A stretch of 64,000 nt of DNA from Paraburkholderia sp. BL10I2N1 (GTDB taxonomy: Bacteria > Pseudomonadota > Gammaproteobacteria > Burkholderiales > Burkholderiaceae): contig NZ_SNWA01000002.1 in the NCBI RefSeq assembly GCF_004361815.1, positions 1,612,001 to 1,676,000 on the forward strand. Direction: 5' to 3'. How positions within the stretch are numbered: position 1 is the stretch's first letter; every line of letters starts with the position of its first letter. Both the position numbers and the translations under genes were made by a program. A model generated the notes under the pieces. It was not told the origin of the DNA. It made no database searches and was given only the letters and a program-made list of their open reading frames with translations. Below, piece after piece: positions 53,667-62,798 of this stretch.

Positions 53667-54311
53667 ATGGCCGCCGCTACTAAAAAAACGAAGAAGAGCA
53701 CGAGCAACAATCCGCCCGCGCGCCCGACGCGTGCCGAAGCCGAAGCAGCCGTTCGGGTGCTATTGCGCTGGGCCGGCGACGATCCCGAGCGCGAAGGCCT
53801 GATCGATACGCCGTCGCGCGTCGTGCGTTCCTATGAAGAGTTCTTCGTAGGCTATTCGGTCGATCCGCGCGAGATTCTCGCGCGCACGTTTTCTGAGGTC
53901 GACGGCTACGACGAGATGATCGTGCTGAAGGACATCCGCTTCGAAAGCTACTGCGAGCACCACATGGTGCCGATCATCGGGCGCGCGCATGTGGCGTATC
54001 TGCCGGAGCATCGCGTGGTAGGCATATCGAAGCTCGCGCGGCTCGTCGACGCGTTCGCCAAGCGCCTGCAGATTCAGGAAAAGATGACGGTGCAGATCGC
54101 CGATACGCTAAACGAAGTGCTGCAACCGAAGGGAGTCGGCGTGATTCTCGAAGCGTCGCATCAATGCATGTCGACGCGCGGTGTGCACAAGGCGGGGGTC
54201 GCGATGGTCACGTCGCGGATGCTCGGCTCGTTCCGCACGGACCCGTCGACCCGGCGCGAGTTTCTGGCGATCGTCGCGAGCCCCTCCGCGGTCAGCGTGC
54301 CGAATACCTGA
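53667..54311 (+). CDS. folE: GTP cyclohydrolase I
   Basis: A 214-residue FolE with zinc ligands C96 and H99 (YCEHHMVP) and C167 (HQCMSTRG), plus the GRAHVAYLP and [20 protein letters not shown] blocks. It converts GTP to 7,8-dihydroneopterin triphosphate for tetrahydrofolate. A Lys/Thr-rich N-terminal tail of about 20 residues precedes the core. CAGGAG lies 7 bases before the ATG. Confidence 0.96.
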   Translation: MAAATKKTKKSTSNNPPARPTRAEAEAAVRVLLRWAGDDPEREGLIDTPSRVVRSYEEFFVGYSVDPREILARTFSEVDGYDEMIVLKDIRFESYCEHHMVPIIGRAHVAYLPEHRVVGISKLARLVDAFAKRLQIQEKMTVQIADTLNEVLQPKGVGVILEASHQCMSTRGVHKAGVAMVTSRMLGSFRTDPSTRREFLAIVASPSAVSVPNT

Positions 54312-54327
54312 GCCCGGACGGGCCGGA

Positions 54328-55239
54328 TCAAGCGTTTGCGCGGCGCGCGCGAACGACGCCCTCCAGGCTCGCGAGCAGCACAGCCCCAAGCACGCATGCC
54401 ATGCCGGCCAGTTGCGCTGCGCTGATCGGCTCTCGCAGCACCCCAGCGGCAAGCGCGACCGCGGAAACCGGGACCAGCGCCGTCATCAGGCCCGCTTCCG
54501 CGCCGCTCACCCGCGCGGCGCCCGCATACCAGAGCACAAAGCCGCCCACCGTCGGCACCAGCGCGTAGTAGACGACGCCCGCGACAGCGCTCGCATTCAC
54601 GTGTCCCGCCCATGGCTTTTCGAAGCAAAGCGCAGGGCCAAGGGCGACGATGAAGCCGATCCCGGTCATCAACGCCGACAGTTGCAGTGCCGGTACAGGC
54701 TGCCGCAATTTCCGGTTCAACAGGATGAACAGCGCCTCACAAAAGACCGCCGCGAATACCAGCGCGCCGCCGACCAACGCGCTTGCCGATCTCGATCCGG
54801 TGACCTCGTCAAGGCGCACCGTACAGACGAGCACGCCAGTCGTCGCGAGCGCGATTGCACCGAGCAACGCAGGACCGGGGCGTTCGCCAAGCGCGATCAT
54901 CGCGACGAGCGCTGACACCGCGGGCAACGTGCCGGTGATGACACCGGCGTCGGCCGCCGACGCGAGTCTCATGCCGCTGATCAAAAGCACCGTGTAGCCA
55001 ACACTTCCTGCGCCGGCTTGCGCGATGACGAGCCACCTGTCGTGCGCATCGAGCCTCGGCCAGCGCGCGCGCCGCACACGCATGACCGCGACAAACACCG
55101 GAAACGCGATGGCGAACCGCAACGCGGTGGCCGTGAACGGTGGCAACCCCGCCGCGATCATCTTGCTGACCACCACCGTGCTGCCGACACCCACCATCGC
55201 GAGGCCACAAAAAAGATAACCGGTCGTGCGCGAGTTCAT
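54328..55239 (-). CDS. EamA/DMT-family transporter
   Basis: A 303-residue inner-membrane protein with ten predicted helices in two EamA repeats (about 10-135 and 150-290). The family exports metabolites or drugs; the substrate is unknown. AAGGA lies 8 bases before the ATG. It is downstream of an AraC-family gene on the same strand (159-base gap), a common regulator-exporter pairing. Confidence 0.92.
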   Translation of the reverse strand: MNSRTTGYLFCGLAMVGVGSTVVVSKMIAAGLPPFTATALRFAIAFPVFVAVMRVRRARWPRLDAHDRWLVIAQAGAGSVGYTVLLISGMRLASAADAGVITGTLPAVSALVAMIALGERPGPALLGAIALATTGVLVCTVRLDEVTGSRSASALVGGALVFAAVFCEALFILLNRKLRQPVPALQLSALMTGIGFIVALGPALCFEKPWAGHVNASAVAGVVYYALVPTVGGFVLWYAGAARVSGAEAGLMTALVPVSAVALAAGVLREPISAAQLAGMACVLGAVLLASLEGVVRARRANA

Positions 55240-55398
55240 GCTGCGTCCTTTTGCTTGGGGAACAAAGACGCAGCGTAGAACGTGCAGGAAAGGAAGGTCT
55301 TGAACGAAATTGCAGCGGCGTTTAGCCCGGGCTTTTAACTGCGCGGCGATGGCGTGTTTCGTTCTCGCTCGCCACCGCGTGGTATCGCTCGGCGCCGC

Positions 55399-56217
55399 TT
55401 AGCGCCGACGCATCGCCATCGCGTAGCTCGCAGGCGTGACGCCAAGGAGACGCACGAACGCCCGCGTCATATGGCTCTGATCTGCGAATCCGGCAGCCGC
55501 TGCGGCATCGGCAAGTGCCGCGCCGTGTGCGATCAACCGGCGCGCCAGCACAACGCGCCGCTGCATCCGGTACGCATGCGGCGGCAATCCAAGTTCATGC
55601 GCGAAGCTGCGCAGCAACTGGAAGCGGCTCATGCCAGCCTCAGCGGCAAGATCGGCAAGCGTGAGCGCCGAGGCAGGATCGTCGTCGATGCGCGCCCTGG
55701 CGTGTGCAATCGGCGCAGTCATCTGACGAAGCAGCCTCATCGTCGTATGCCGCGCGCCGACGTGGGCCAGCAACGCAAGCAGCGCTTCCTCGCGTGCCAG
55801 ATCGTCGACCTGCGCGGCTTCGTCCACGGCAGCAGCGAACAGCCGCTCGAACAGCAACTTCAATACCGGATCGTGCGCGACAGGCCGCGTCAGTTCGACG
55901 GCGCGTGGCGCCGTCAGCGTGAGCTCACCCGCGGCATCGAACATCAGCGACGGCGCGAAATACAGCATCCGCCACGCACGGCCTCGCTCGTCGAGCGGAC
56001 TGCCGTCATGCACTTCGCCGGGATTGCAGGTAATGACGTCATCGACGCGTGCTTCCACCGGCCCGCGCCCGCTCGCCGAGCGCTGCCCGCCACGCACAAT
56101 CACGCCGATGCCGAAGCCGTCATGCGAATGCCGCGGAAACGCATGCGCGGTTTCCGCGATCGTCGCTTCGACTCCGTCGATCGCGCAGCGAGGCATCTGC
56201 ACGCGGCCGCGTTGCAT
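55399..56217 (-). CDS. AraC-family regulator with cupin sensor
   Basis: A 272-residue regulator: an N-terminal AraC-binding cupin (HSHDGFGIGVIVRGGQR, then NPGEVHDGSP) and a C-terminal double HTH (LTLADLAAEAGMSRFQLLR and ADAAAAAGFADQSHMTRAF, ending VTPASYAMAMRR). It most likely controls the exporter gene just downstream. GAGG precedes the ATG at 56217; a second ATG seven codons later is possible. Confidence 0.92.
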   Translation of the reverse strand: MQRGRVQMPRCAIDGVEATIAETAHAFPRHSHDGFGIGVIVRGGQRSASGRGPVEARVDDVITCNPGEVHDGSPLDERGRAWRMLYFAPSLMFDAAGELTLTAPRAVELTRPVAHDPVLKLLFERLFAAAVDEAAQVDDLAREEALLALLAHVGARHTTMRLLRQMTAPIAHARARIDDDPASALTLADLAAEAGMSRFQLLRSFAHELGLPPHAYRMQRRVVLARRLIAHGAALADAAAAAGFADQSHMTRAFVRLLGVTPASYAMAMRRR

Positions 56218-56259
56218 CGCCGCCTCAGTCGCTCAAAGCTGAAAGCGGGCTTGCAGCCA

Positions 56260-57186
56260 TTAGCGCTTTCCCTCGTCGTTGCGCTCGCCTTCGCGAATCT
56301 TGCCCTGTGACACGCTGCTGCCCGGCGGCACACTATGCGTGAGCCACACGTTGCCGCCGATCACCGAACCGCGCCCGATGGTCACGCGCCCGAGGATCGT
56401 CGCGCCTGCGTAGATCACGACGTCGTCCTCGACGATCGGATGGCGCGCGTTCCCCTTTACCAGCGTGCCGTCGACGTCCGCTGCAAAGCTCTTCGCGCCG
56501 AGCGTCACGGCCTGATAGAGGCGCACGCGCTCGCCGATGATCGCCGTCTCGCCGATCACGACACCCGTGCCGTGGTCGATGAAGAAGCTCGACCCGATCT
56601 GCGCGCCCGGGTGAATGTCGATGCCAGTCGCCGAATGTGCAATCTCGTTAATAAAGCGCGCGAGGAGCGGCACACCCAGCCGGTGGAGCGCGTGCGCAAG
56701 CCGATGATGGGTCATCGCCCATACACCGGGATAGCACAGCAGAATTTCGGTAATGTGTTGCGCGGCGGGATCGCCCGCAAATGCGGCCTGAATATCGCTC
56801 ACCAGCAGCGCGCGAATGCCCGGCAACTGCCTGCCGAATTCGCGCGCGACATCGAACGCGCGTACGCTGAGTTCGGTGTCCGGCGTGTCGGCGTGTTCGG
56901 GCAGGAAGCGCAGCGCCCGGCGAATCTGCTCCGCGAGCAGGCGCAGCGTGCTTTCAAGCGTATGCCCCACGTAGTAGTCGACGCTTTCGTCGGTCAGATC
57001 CGGCGCGCCGTAATGAGTCGGAAAAAGCGCAGCGCGCAGCCCGGCGACGATGTTGACCACGCCTTCCCGCGATGGCAATTCGCGGATGCCACGCGGATGT
57101 CGCGTGCGATGGAGTTGTTCACGCGACGCACGCAACTCGGCGACGATCTGTTCGAGACCCCAGTTGTGGGAAGACACGTTTGACAT
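56260..57186 (-). CDS. epsC: Serine O-acetyltransferase (EpsC type)
   Basis: A 308-residue serine acetyltransferase with an alpha-helical N-domain and a left-handed beta-helix of hexapeptide repeats at about residues 195-280. The catalytic HSATGIDIHPGAQIG and FIDHGTGVVIGETAIIG motifs are present. It makes O-acetylserine, the first step of cysteine synthesis. It is the long EpsC-like form rather than the ~250-residue form. The start at 57186 gives MSNVSSHNWG; an extension to 57237 adds an unsupported tail. Confidence 0.93.
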   Translation of the reverse strand: MSNVSSHNWGLEQIVAELRASREQLHRTRHPRGIRELPSREGVVNIVAGLRAALFPTHYGAPDLTDESVDYYVGHTLESTLRLLAEQIRRALRFLPEHADTPDTELSVRAFDVAREFGRQLPGIRALLVSDIQAAFAGDPAAQHITEILLCYPGVWAMTHHRLAHALHRLGVPLLARFINEIAHSATGIDIHPGAQIGSSFFIDHGTGVVIGETAIIGERVRLYQAVTLGAKSFAADVDGTLVKGNARHPIVEDDVVIYAGATILGRVTIGRGSVIGGNVWLTHSVPPGSSVSQGKIREGERNDEGKR

Positions 57187-57303
57187 GATGAGGACCGCAG
57201 CCGCGCGCGAGGCGCGGCTCAGAGTGAAGTGTCCCAAAGATTACCGCGTTTTGCGGCAGGCCGCGCGCCGTGCCTGCGGACGAAGCCGGGAGAGCGATGG
57301 CCG

Positions 57304-57537
57304 TCAGATAGTGACGCTGCTCGCGTCGATCCAGCGCACCGCCCAGTCGCGCGCATGCGCGATAGCGGCGGCTTCGTCAGAAAAACGGAGGTCGGTCGGA
57401 AAAAAACGGTTGGCGACAAGTTCGCCGTCGCTTGAACGCGAGATCACGACATAGGGTTGATACGTGCCGTCGCCCGCTCGCGCCGGTGCACAGTTCAGCA
57501 AGTAGCCGCGATGTGTGAATGCAGCTTCGAAGTGCAT
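57304..57537 (-). CDS. Small conserved-looking protein of unknown function
   Basis: A 77-residue protein beginning MHFEAAFTHRGYLLNCAPAR. A beta-rich pattern follows (YQPYVVISRSSDGELVANRF), and then a helical stretch ending WAVRWIDAS. This is a small domain common in Burkholderia-type genomes that I cannot name with certainty. Codon bias is normal for the window. It stands alone between epsC and a plus-strand gene; function unknown. Confidence 0.6.
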   Translation of the reverse strand: MHFEAAFTHRGYLLNCAPARAGDGTYQPYVVISRSSDGELVANRFFPTDLRFSDEAAAIAHARDWAVRWIDASSVTI

Positions 57538-57829
57538 GAGTCACCCGCCCTGACTGCCTCGTATGAAGGTGTGAGAGGCGCGGTGCCTTGTTGCAGCAGA
57601 GCCGTCAGCGGTCACTGACAGCGACCGTCATTAATGCGCGCCAACCCGTCGGACTAAGATCATACTCTGTAGAAAATGAGCGTTGCACGGAAAAAAGCAA
57701 AATATTCGGGAAGGTGAGTATGGGCTAAACGGTGCCCCGGCGAGCCCCGAGCGGGCGTACCTGGGTACAGCTTATGCTGGTGGATGAGGTGAGCTTTCCA
57801 CCTTGTCGTTGGTCAACGGAGGTATCGCA

Positions 57830-58285
57830 ATGGACACCGCTAACGAGAGAAAACCGCAAAGGGACGCAGCGACGCCAGTCGCCAAAAGTCCGCTTAGTGC
57901 AGAGCTTCACAACGACCGCACGCACGACAGCACCGTCGACACCGACGGCAAGAATCGCGAAGCGGCACGTCTTGCCGGACACAGCCCAATCGGCCCGGAC
58001 GAAGTGACCACCTCCGACGCGACGCTCGACAACAGCGTGCCCGAGTCGCGTGACGGCTTCGCGGGTTTCGACAGTCGGGTGGGCGGCAATCATCTGCTGC
58101 TGGCGCTGGAGCCAGGCTACAGCGTGATCGACAAGGGCATGGTCGCGCCCGAAGAACCGCCGCGTATCGAAGAGCAACTCAATGAAGCCCGCTATTACGG
58201 CAACCGGCATGATCGCGGCCGGATGCACTATGCCTTGAACCATCAGCGGCCAACGCGCGTAATCGAACTCCAGCGCGCCACGTAG
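57830..58285 (+). CDS. Hydrophilic hypothetical protein
   Basis: A 151-residue, charged protein without signal peptide or membrane helix. The first 70 residues look disordered (rich in Asp, Arg, Thr, Ala). The rest has short ordered pieces such as NHLLLALEPGYSVIDKGM and NEARYYGNRHDRGRMHYAL. GGAGGT lies 7 bases before the ATG at 57830, a strong start. The 292 bases upstream hold the palindrome GTACCTGGGTAC (57757-57768) and a possible hairpin GGTGGA/TCCACC. I do not recognise a family. Confidence 0.7.
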   Translation: MDTANERKPQRDAATPVAKSPLSAELHNDRTHDSTVDTDGKNREAARLAGHSPIGPDEVTTSDATLDNSVPESRDGFAGFDSRVGGNHLLLALEPGYSVIDKGMVAPEEPPRIEEQLNEARYYGNRHDRGRMHYALNHQRPTRVIELQRAT

Positions 58286-58509
58286 CGCGCGGTCCGGTGT
58301 ACCGGTCGCGCATTTCGCCCGGGCGTTTGATTTTTCCGCGTGCCCCTCGTGGCACGCGGTTCCGTTTTGCGGGGTGCATTTAACGATATCGCGCTAACGT
58401 TTGCGTCAGATTCGAAACCGCAGGTTGCAGGACCTGCTCATCGATACCTCTTTTTCCTTCCGCGCGATCGGGTGACAATCCCTTGGCCATTCCTCATCTG
58501 GAGTATCAA

Positions 58510-59115
58510 ATGAAAAAGGTAGTCGTGATCGGTGCTACGGGTACGCTCGGACGTGCAGTCGTTGCAGAATTGAAAACGCGGCATGAGGTGATCGAAGTCG
58601 GCGCAACGCGGGGTGCATACCAGGTCGACAGCACGAACCCCGCCAGCATCGAGAAGCTCTTTCCCCAAACCGGCAAAGTTGACGCGATCGTGACCACAAT
58701 CGGTAAGGTTCACTTCGGCCCGTTGCCGGACATGACCGTCGACCAGTTCTGGGTCGGCCTGCGCGACAAGCTGATGGGGCAGATCAATGTGGTGCTGCTC
58801 GCGCAGCGCTACCTGAATGACGGGGGCTCGTTTACGCTGACGAGCGGGATCCTGGCCGACGAGCCGATCCGCGAAGGCGCAAGCGCGACGAGTGTGAATC
58901 TGGCACTGGAAGGTTTCGTGCGCGGTGCGGCTATCGAACTGCCGCGCGGCATCCGGATCAACCTCGTCAGCCCCACCGTGCTGGAAGAATCGATGGAAGC
59001 TTACGCGCCGTATTTCCGCGGCTTTGAGCCCGTCAGCGCAGCGCGTGCTGCGCTGGCGTATAGCCGCAGCGTGGAAGGCGCACAGACCGGGCGTGTGTAC
59101 CGCGTCGGATACTGA
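58510..59115 (+). CDS. Short-chain dehydrogenase (atypical, 201 residues)
   Basis: A 201-residue short SDR starting MKKVVVIGATGTLGRAVV, with the GxxGxxG site. It lacks the classical YxxxK: the segment after FTLTSGILADEP reads SATSVNLALEGF, with Ser and Asn where Tyr and Lys are usual. It belongs to the short-chain group with non-classical catalytic residues and may be a regulatory or unusual reductase. GGAG lies 7 bases before the ATG. Confidence 0.85.
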   Translation: MKKVVVIGATGTLGRAVVAELKTRHEVIEVGATRGAYQVDSTNPASIEKLFPQTGKVDAIVTTIGKVHFGPLPDMTVDQFWVGLRDKLMGQINVVLLAQRYLNDGGSFTLTSGILADEPIREGASATSVNLALEGFVRGAAIELPRGIRINLVSPTVLEESMEAYAPYFRGFEPVSAARAALAYSRSVEGAQTGRVYRVGY

Positions 59116-59372
59116 TCATTGATGGGCTGCAAACGGAGAGCTCGTTTGCGGCAATGCTGGCTGACGATGATGCGCCTGGCTTCGGCGAGGTGGCGTGGCT
59201 GAAATTTTTCTTATAGATATGGATACCTTATCGATTGAACAGGACACCACAGCGCTCTCCGTCTGGAGTGTTGACCAGAAAAATCTCGGCCGCACCACCT
59301 GTTTGCGCCAGAGCCTCGAAACTCACCGGGCACGAAACGACCGGCTCATCAAGGCACGCATGGCCTCGAGCC

Positions 59373-60554
59373 TCAAACCAACGAGCCCTCAGGGTTTGCA
59401 GGGCGATTCAGTGTTTCTTCAGCATTCGACGCCATTTTGGCCGTTGGAGTATCGACGGGAAGCGCTGCGAGTTGTTCGCGCATGGCGCCTGTCACCCTGT
59501 CGAACGCGACGCGCTGACTGGTCGTAAGCGGCGGCGCGCCGGCTCGGCTCGTCAACGTGAGCGGATCGACCGGTCGATTATTCAGTCGCACCTCGAAATG
59601 CAGATGGGGCCCCGTGGCCGTGCCGGTGCTGCCTACCGCGCCGAGCGGTTGTCCTTCAGTCACCGGCGCGCCGACGCGCAAATCGCGGGCAAAGGCCGAC
59701 AGGTGCGCGTAGTGCGTCGTATAGCCTTGCGGATGACTGAGCACGACGGTATTACCGTACCCGGATTTGGTGCCAACGAACTGCACGGCTCCTGAGGCGG
59801 CCGCGCCAACGGGCGCCCCCTTCGGCGCGGCAAAGTCCACGCCTGTGTGCATGTGAGGCTTGCCCTTGACCGGATGGATTCGGTAACCGAATGGCGAACT
59901 GACCCGAACGTGATCGAGCGGCATCGAAAATGGCTCAGCGGCAAGCCGCTGTCCGTCGAATGAATAGTAGGCTCCGTCGGCTCGCCCCGGCGCGATAAAC
60001 CACACAGCCTGGTACACCCCACCGCCTGACCGGAGTTCGACGGCCGTTACACGCTTGCGCTGTGTGGTTGCGTCGTCGCGCTCGTAGAGAACATGATAAG
60101 TGTCGCCCTCCTGCGCGGGCGCAGCGAGGTCGAGCCGGGCGGCAAAGATACGTGCGATCTGCTTCTGTATTTCGACCGGCACGCTGGCACGCACCAGGGT
60201 ATCGCGCAACGTGCCTTCGATCCGCCCTGCGTATGAACCACTGCCGGTCTGCGGCATGACGGGCGGCGCAGCGGCAATGCCGGCCGAACCTCCGGAAACC
60301 TGTCCGACCCATTCAATGCGTTGCGCAGCCGGCACAGTCGCCTCAAGGGTCGCCTGGGTTGCGCAGGATGCGTTCACGCGACTGACTATTTCCGATACCG
60401 TCACCCAAGCCGACGCGCCCGCGATCGCAACCATGCCGCACAGCAATACGGCACGCGCTGGAGATTGAAATCGGGAATGCACCGAATGAGCCACTTTTTG
60501 GGCAATGGCCTGAGCGTTGGCGCAGACATGACGTAGATAGGGCAACAGCATCAT
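59373..60554 (-). CDS. M23-family metallopeptidase (murein hydrolase)
   Basis: A 393-residue envelope protein: an N-terminal cytoplasmic stretch, a membrane helix at about 35-54, and a periplasmic OapA/LysM-like stalk (about 90-230). The M23 domain follows with HTGVDFAAPKG (zinc His and Asp) and GPHLHFEVRLN. It should cleave peptidoglycan cross-links or act as an activator, as in MepM-type proteins. GAGG precedes the tandem ATG at 60554. The 257-base region before it on the plus side (59116-59372) shows no gene. Confidence 0.9.
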   Translation of the reverse strand: MMLLPYLRHVCANAQAIAQKVAHSVHSRFQSPARAVLLCGMVAIAGASAWVTVSEIVSRVNASCATQATLEATVPAAQRIEWVGQVSGGSAGIAAAPPVMPQTGSGSYAGRIEGTLRDTLVRASVPVEIQKQIARIFAARLDLAAPAQEGDTYHVLYERDDATTQRKRVTAVELRSGGGVYQAVWFIAPGRADGAYYSFDGQRLAAEPFSMPLDHVRVSSPFGYRIHPVKGKPHMHTGVDFAAPKGAPVGAAASGAVQFVGTKSGYGNTVVLSHPQGYTTHYAHLSAFARDLRVGAPVTEGQPLGAVGSTGTATGPHLHFEVRLNNRPVDPLTLTSRAGAPPLTTSQRVAFDRVTGAMREQLAALPVDTPTAKMASNAEETLNRPANPEGSLV

Positions 60555-60685
60555 TTCAAGACCTCGCAGTCGGAACAAAGGGCTGCGGGCAAGAATGACA
60601 TTGCTTGAAACGCACGGCAGCGGGCGGACACCAGTTGGACCGGGAACCCAATGGACTGAGGGTTACCTTTTCGCGCTACACAACC

Positions 60686-60706
60686 CAGTAAGAGGAGCCC
60701 TTACTG
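60686..60706. repeat. Inverted repeat upstream of the M23 gene
   Basis: CAGTAAG and CTTACTG are perfect 7-bp arms around AGGAGCC. It lies 132 bases upstream of the M23 start. It could be an operator or an RNA hairpin. Just beside it CACGGGTA occurs twice, 10 bases apart. Confidence 0.4.
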
Positions 60707-60787
60707 TACGGACCACGGGTAGTCACGGGTATCAGCAAAATCCGATTATTGAGATAAATTCAGCGTAAGCCCTGTCCAACGGCGGGT

Positions 60788-60807
60788 GTCCTCCCAAAAA
60801 GGAGGAC
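60788..60807 (-). terminator. Hairpin after the broken dehydratase gene
   Basis: GTCCTCC and GGAGGAC form a perfect 7-bp stem around CAAAAA, 30 bases after the dehydratase stop at 60837. No T tract follows on the minus strand, so it is only a possible terminator. Confidence 0.45.
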
Positions 60808-60836
60808 GACGGCCGTCTGTATTCGATGCGTCAAGC

Positions 60837-61803
60837 TCAGTGGATCTCTGGCTCCCCTTCGGTCTTCGCACCATCGCGTTGCAGGAAGTCGAAATCGCAG
60901 CCCTTGTCGGCCTGCAACACGTGGGCCTGATGCATGGCGCCGTAGCCGCGTTCGAAACGCGGCGCCGGCTGAACCCACATCGCCTTGCGACGCGCCAGTT
61001 CCCCGTCCGATACGAGCACGTTCAGCTTGCGCCGTGGTACATCGAGTTCGATCAGATCGCCATCCCGCACCAGCGCGAACGGCCCACCGATGAACGACTC
61101 CGGCGCAATATGCAGCACGCACGCGCCATAGCTTGTGCCGCTCATGCGCGCGTCGGAAATACGAGGCATGTCGCGGACGCCTTTTTGCAGAAGCTTCTTC
61201 GGAATCGGCGGTTGGCCCCATTCCGGCATGCCCGGCGCACCGACTGGCCCCGCGTGTTGCAGCACGATTACGCTGCTTTCGTCGACCTCGAGCCCGTCGT
61301 CGTCGATGCGTGCCGCCATGTCGTTGTAGTCGCGGAATACGACCGCGCGACCTGTATGGACGTGCAGCTTCGGATCTGCAGCGCCTGGCTTCATCACGGC
61401 GCCATCCGGGGCGATATTGCCGCGCAGGACCGCAAGACCGTTGCCCGGCATCAGCGGCGCAGTGCGACGGCGAATCACGTCGTCATTGAAGATTTTCGCG
61501 CTTTCGATGCATCGTGGTCGGCTTCTGGAACGGCTCCGACAACGTCTGCACAGGCAACTCGATCGGAAAACCCCCGGCCTGCCAGATGCCGCGGTTCACT
61601 TCCTCGACACGCTGTTTGAAATGCGTGTGGCAAGGATTCATCTCGCTCCACGTATTCAGGATCGCAATCACCGGCTTGCCGGCATATTCTTCGCGGCTGT
61701 AGCCCATCTGTGCAGTGCGCGAACGATGGCCGAACGAACGCAGATCGTTGACGCCGTACCAGCGATGGCTGCGCAATTCTTCGGGGGTCTTTCGTTTCGT
61801 CAC
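60837..61803 (-). pseudogene. IlvD/EDD-family dehydratase (L-arabonate dehydratase-like) with internal deletion
   Basis: The first ~98 codons ([20 protein letters not shown] to [11 protein letters not shown]) match the N-terminus of IlvD/EDD sugar-acid dehydratases, including the first Fe-S cysteine in NPCHTHF. Right after ATG at 61512-61510 the sequence jumps, in another frame, to [18 protein letters not shown], which belongs near residue 360 of the family. From there the C-terminal third is intact to EGEPEIH (for example GRAVVFRDYNDMAARID). About 250-270 residues are missing, including the other two cluster cysteines and the catalytic lysine region. The product cannot be active. The gene lies directly downstream of the PotBC-type permease genes. 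Confidence 0.85.
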
Positions 61804-61856
61804 GCTATCTCCAGCTACGTCTGATTAGAGCAACGCGACACATGCACATGCATACA

Positions 61857-62798
61857 TCACGACTTCTGTTGCTTCACGCGCGACACGATCTGCGTCGGGC
61901 TCACGAACTGCAGTGCGATCAGCACCCAGATCAACGTGATCGCCATGTAGATCATCGCCATCGCATCGATCGATTGCGGCGCGCGCACACCCGTTGAAAA
62001 TACGGCGTAGTACAGCGCGACGACCAGCGTCTGCGTCGCCGGCCCGGCTGTGAAGAACGTCAGCTCGAACATGCCGATCGTGCGGACGAGCACGAGCAAC
62101 CCCGCTGCCAGCATGCCAGGCACCAGCAACGGCAGCAACACGTAGCGAAAATAGCGGAACGTGTTCGCGCCGAAAATGCGCGCCGCCGATTCGAGATTCG
62201 GATCGATCTGCTCGATGAAAGGCGTCATCACGAGAATTACGAACGGCAGCGCCGGCACGAGGTTCGCGAGGATCACGCCGGGCAGCGTCCCGGCCAGACC
62301 GACCTTGTACATCACGGTGGCCATCGGAATGCCGTAAGTGACAGGCGGCACCATCAACGGCAACAGGAATATGAGCATCACGAAGCGCTTGCCGGGAAAC
62401 TGCACGCGGGCGAGCGCATAGGCGGCCGGCACCCCAAGCACAACCGACAGCAGCACGACGGCGCCCACTACTTCGACGGTGACCCACAGCACGCTGGCAA
62501 GCTGGAAGTCGCTCCAGGCCTGGGCGTACCAGTGCAGCGTGAATCCCTGCGGCAGCAACGTCCCGAACCAGCGTGTCGCGACCGAATTGACCGCGACCGT
62601 CGCAATCAGCAACACGACGTTGAGCAGGAAGAAGCCCATTGCGCCCCAGACGAGCGCTTTCCACAAACGATCGGGCAGACTCGTGCGCTGCCTTTCGGCC
62701 CGCGACGGCTGTGCGCCGTCGTTGCGCCCTTCGCGGTTTCCGTTGGCCTTCGGCGTGGACGCCGGCCACGGATGCGCGGCGTGGTGATCGGATGCCAT
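61857..62798 (-). CDS. PotC-type ABC transporter permease
   Basis: A 313-residue inner-membrane permease with six helices after a hydrophilic N-terminal tail of about 50 residues. The binding-protein-dependent transport loop EQIDPNLESAARIFGANTFR precedes the ATPase contact. It is of the spermidine/putrescine or Fe3+/opine type. The start overlaps the upstream permease stop by one base (TGATG), so they are coupled. Confidence 0.92.
   Translation of the reverse strand: MASDHHAAHPWPASTPKANGNREGRNDGAQPSRAERQRTSLPDRLWKALVWGAMGFFLLNVVLLIATVAVNSVATRWFGTLLPQGFTLHWYAQAWSDFQLASVLWVTVEVVGAVVLLSVVLGVPAAYALARVQFPGKRFVMLIFLLPLMVPPVTYGIPMATVMYKVGLAGTLPGVILANLVPALPFVILVMTPFIEQIDPNLESAARIFGANTFRYFRYVLLPLLVPGMLAAGLLVLVRTIGMFELTFFTAGPATQTLVVALYYAVFSTGVRAPQSIDAMAMIYMAITLIWVLIALQFVSPTQIVSRVKQQKS

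Noticed and set aside
59195..59527. Plus-strand frame between the short SDR and M23 genes
   Set aside because: It overlaps the M23 C-terminus, lacks a ribosome site, and the protein has no domain-like pattern.
60686..60706. Inverted repeat as a terminator for the M23 gene
   Set aside because: It is upstream, not downstream, of that gene and no T tract follows on either strand.
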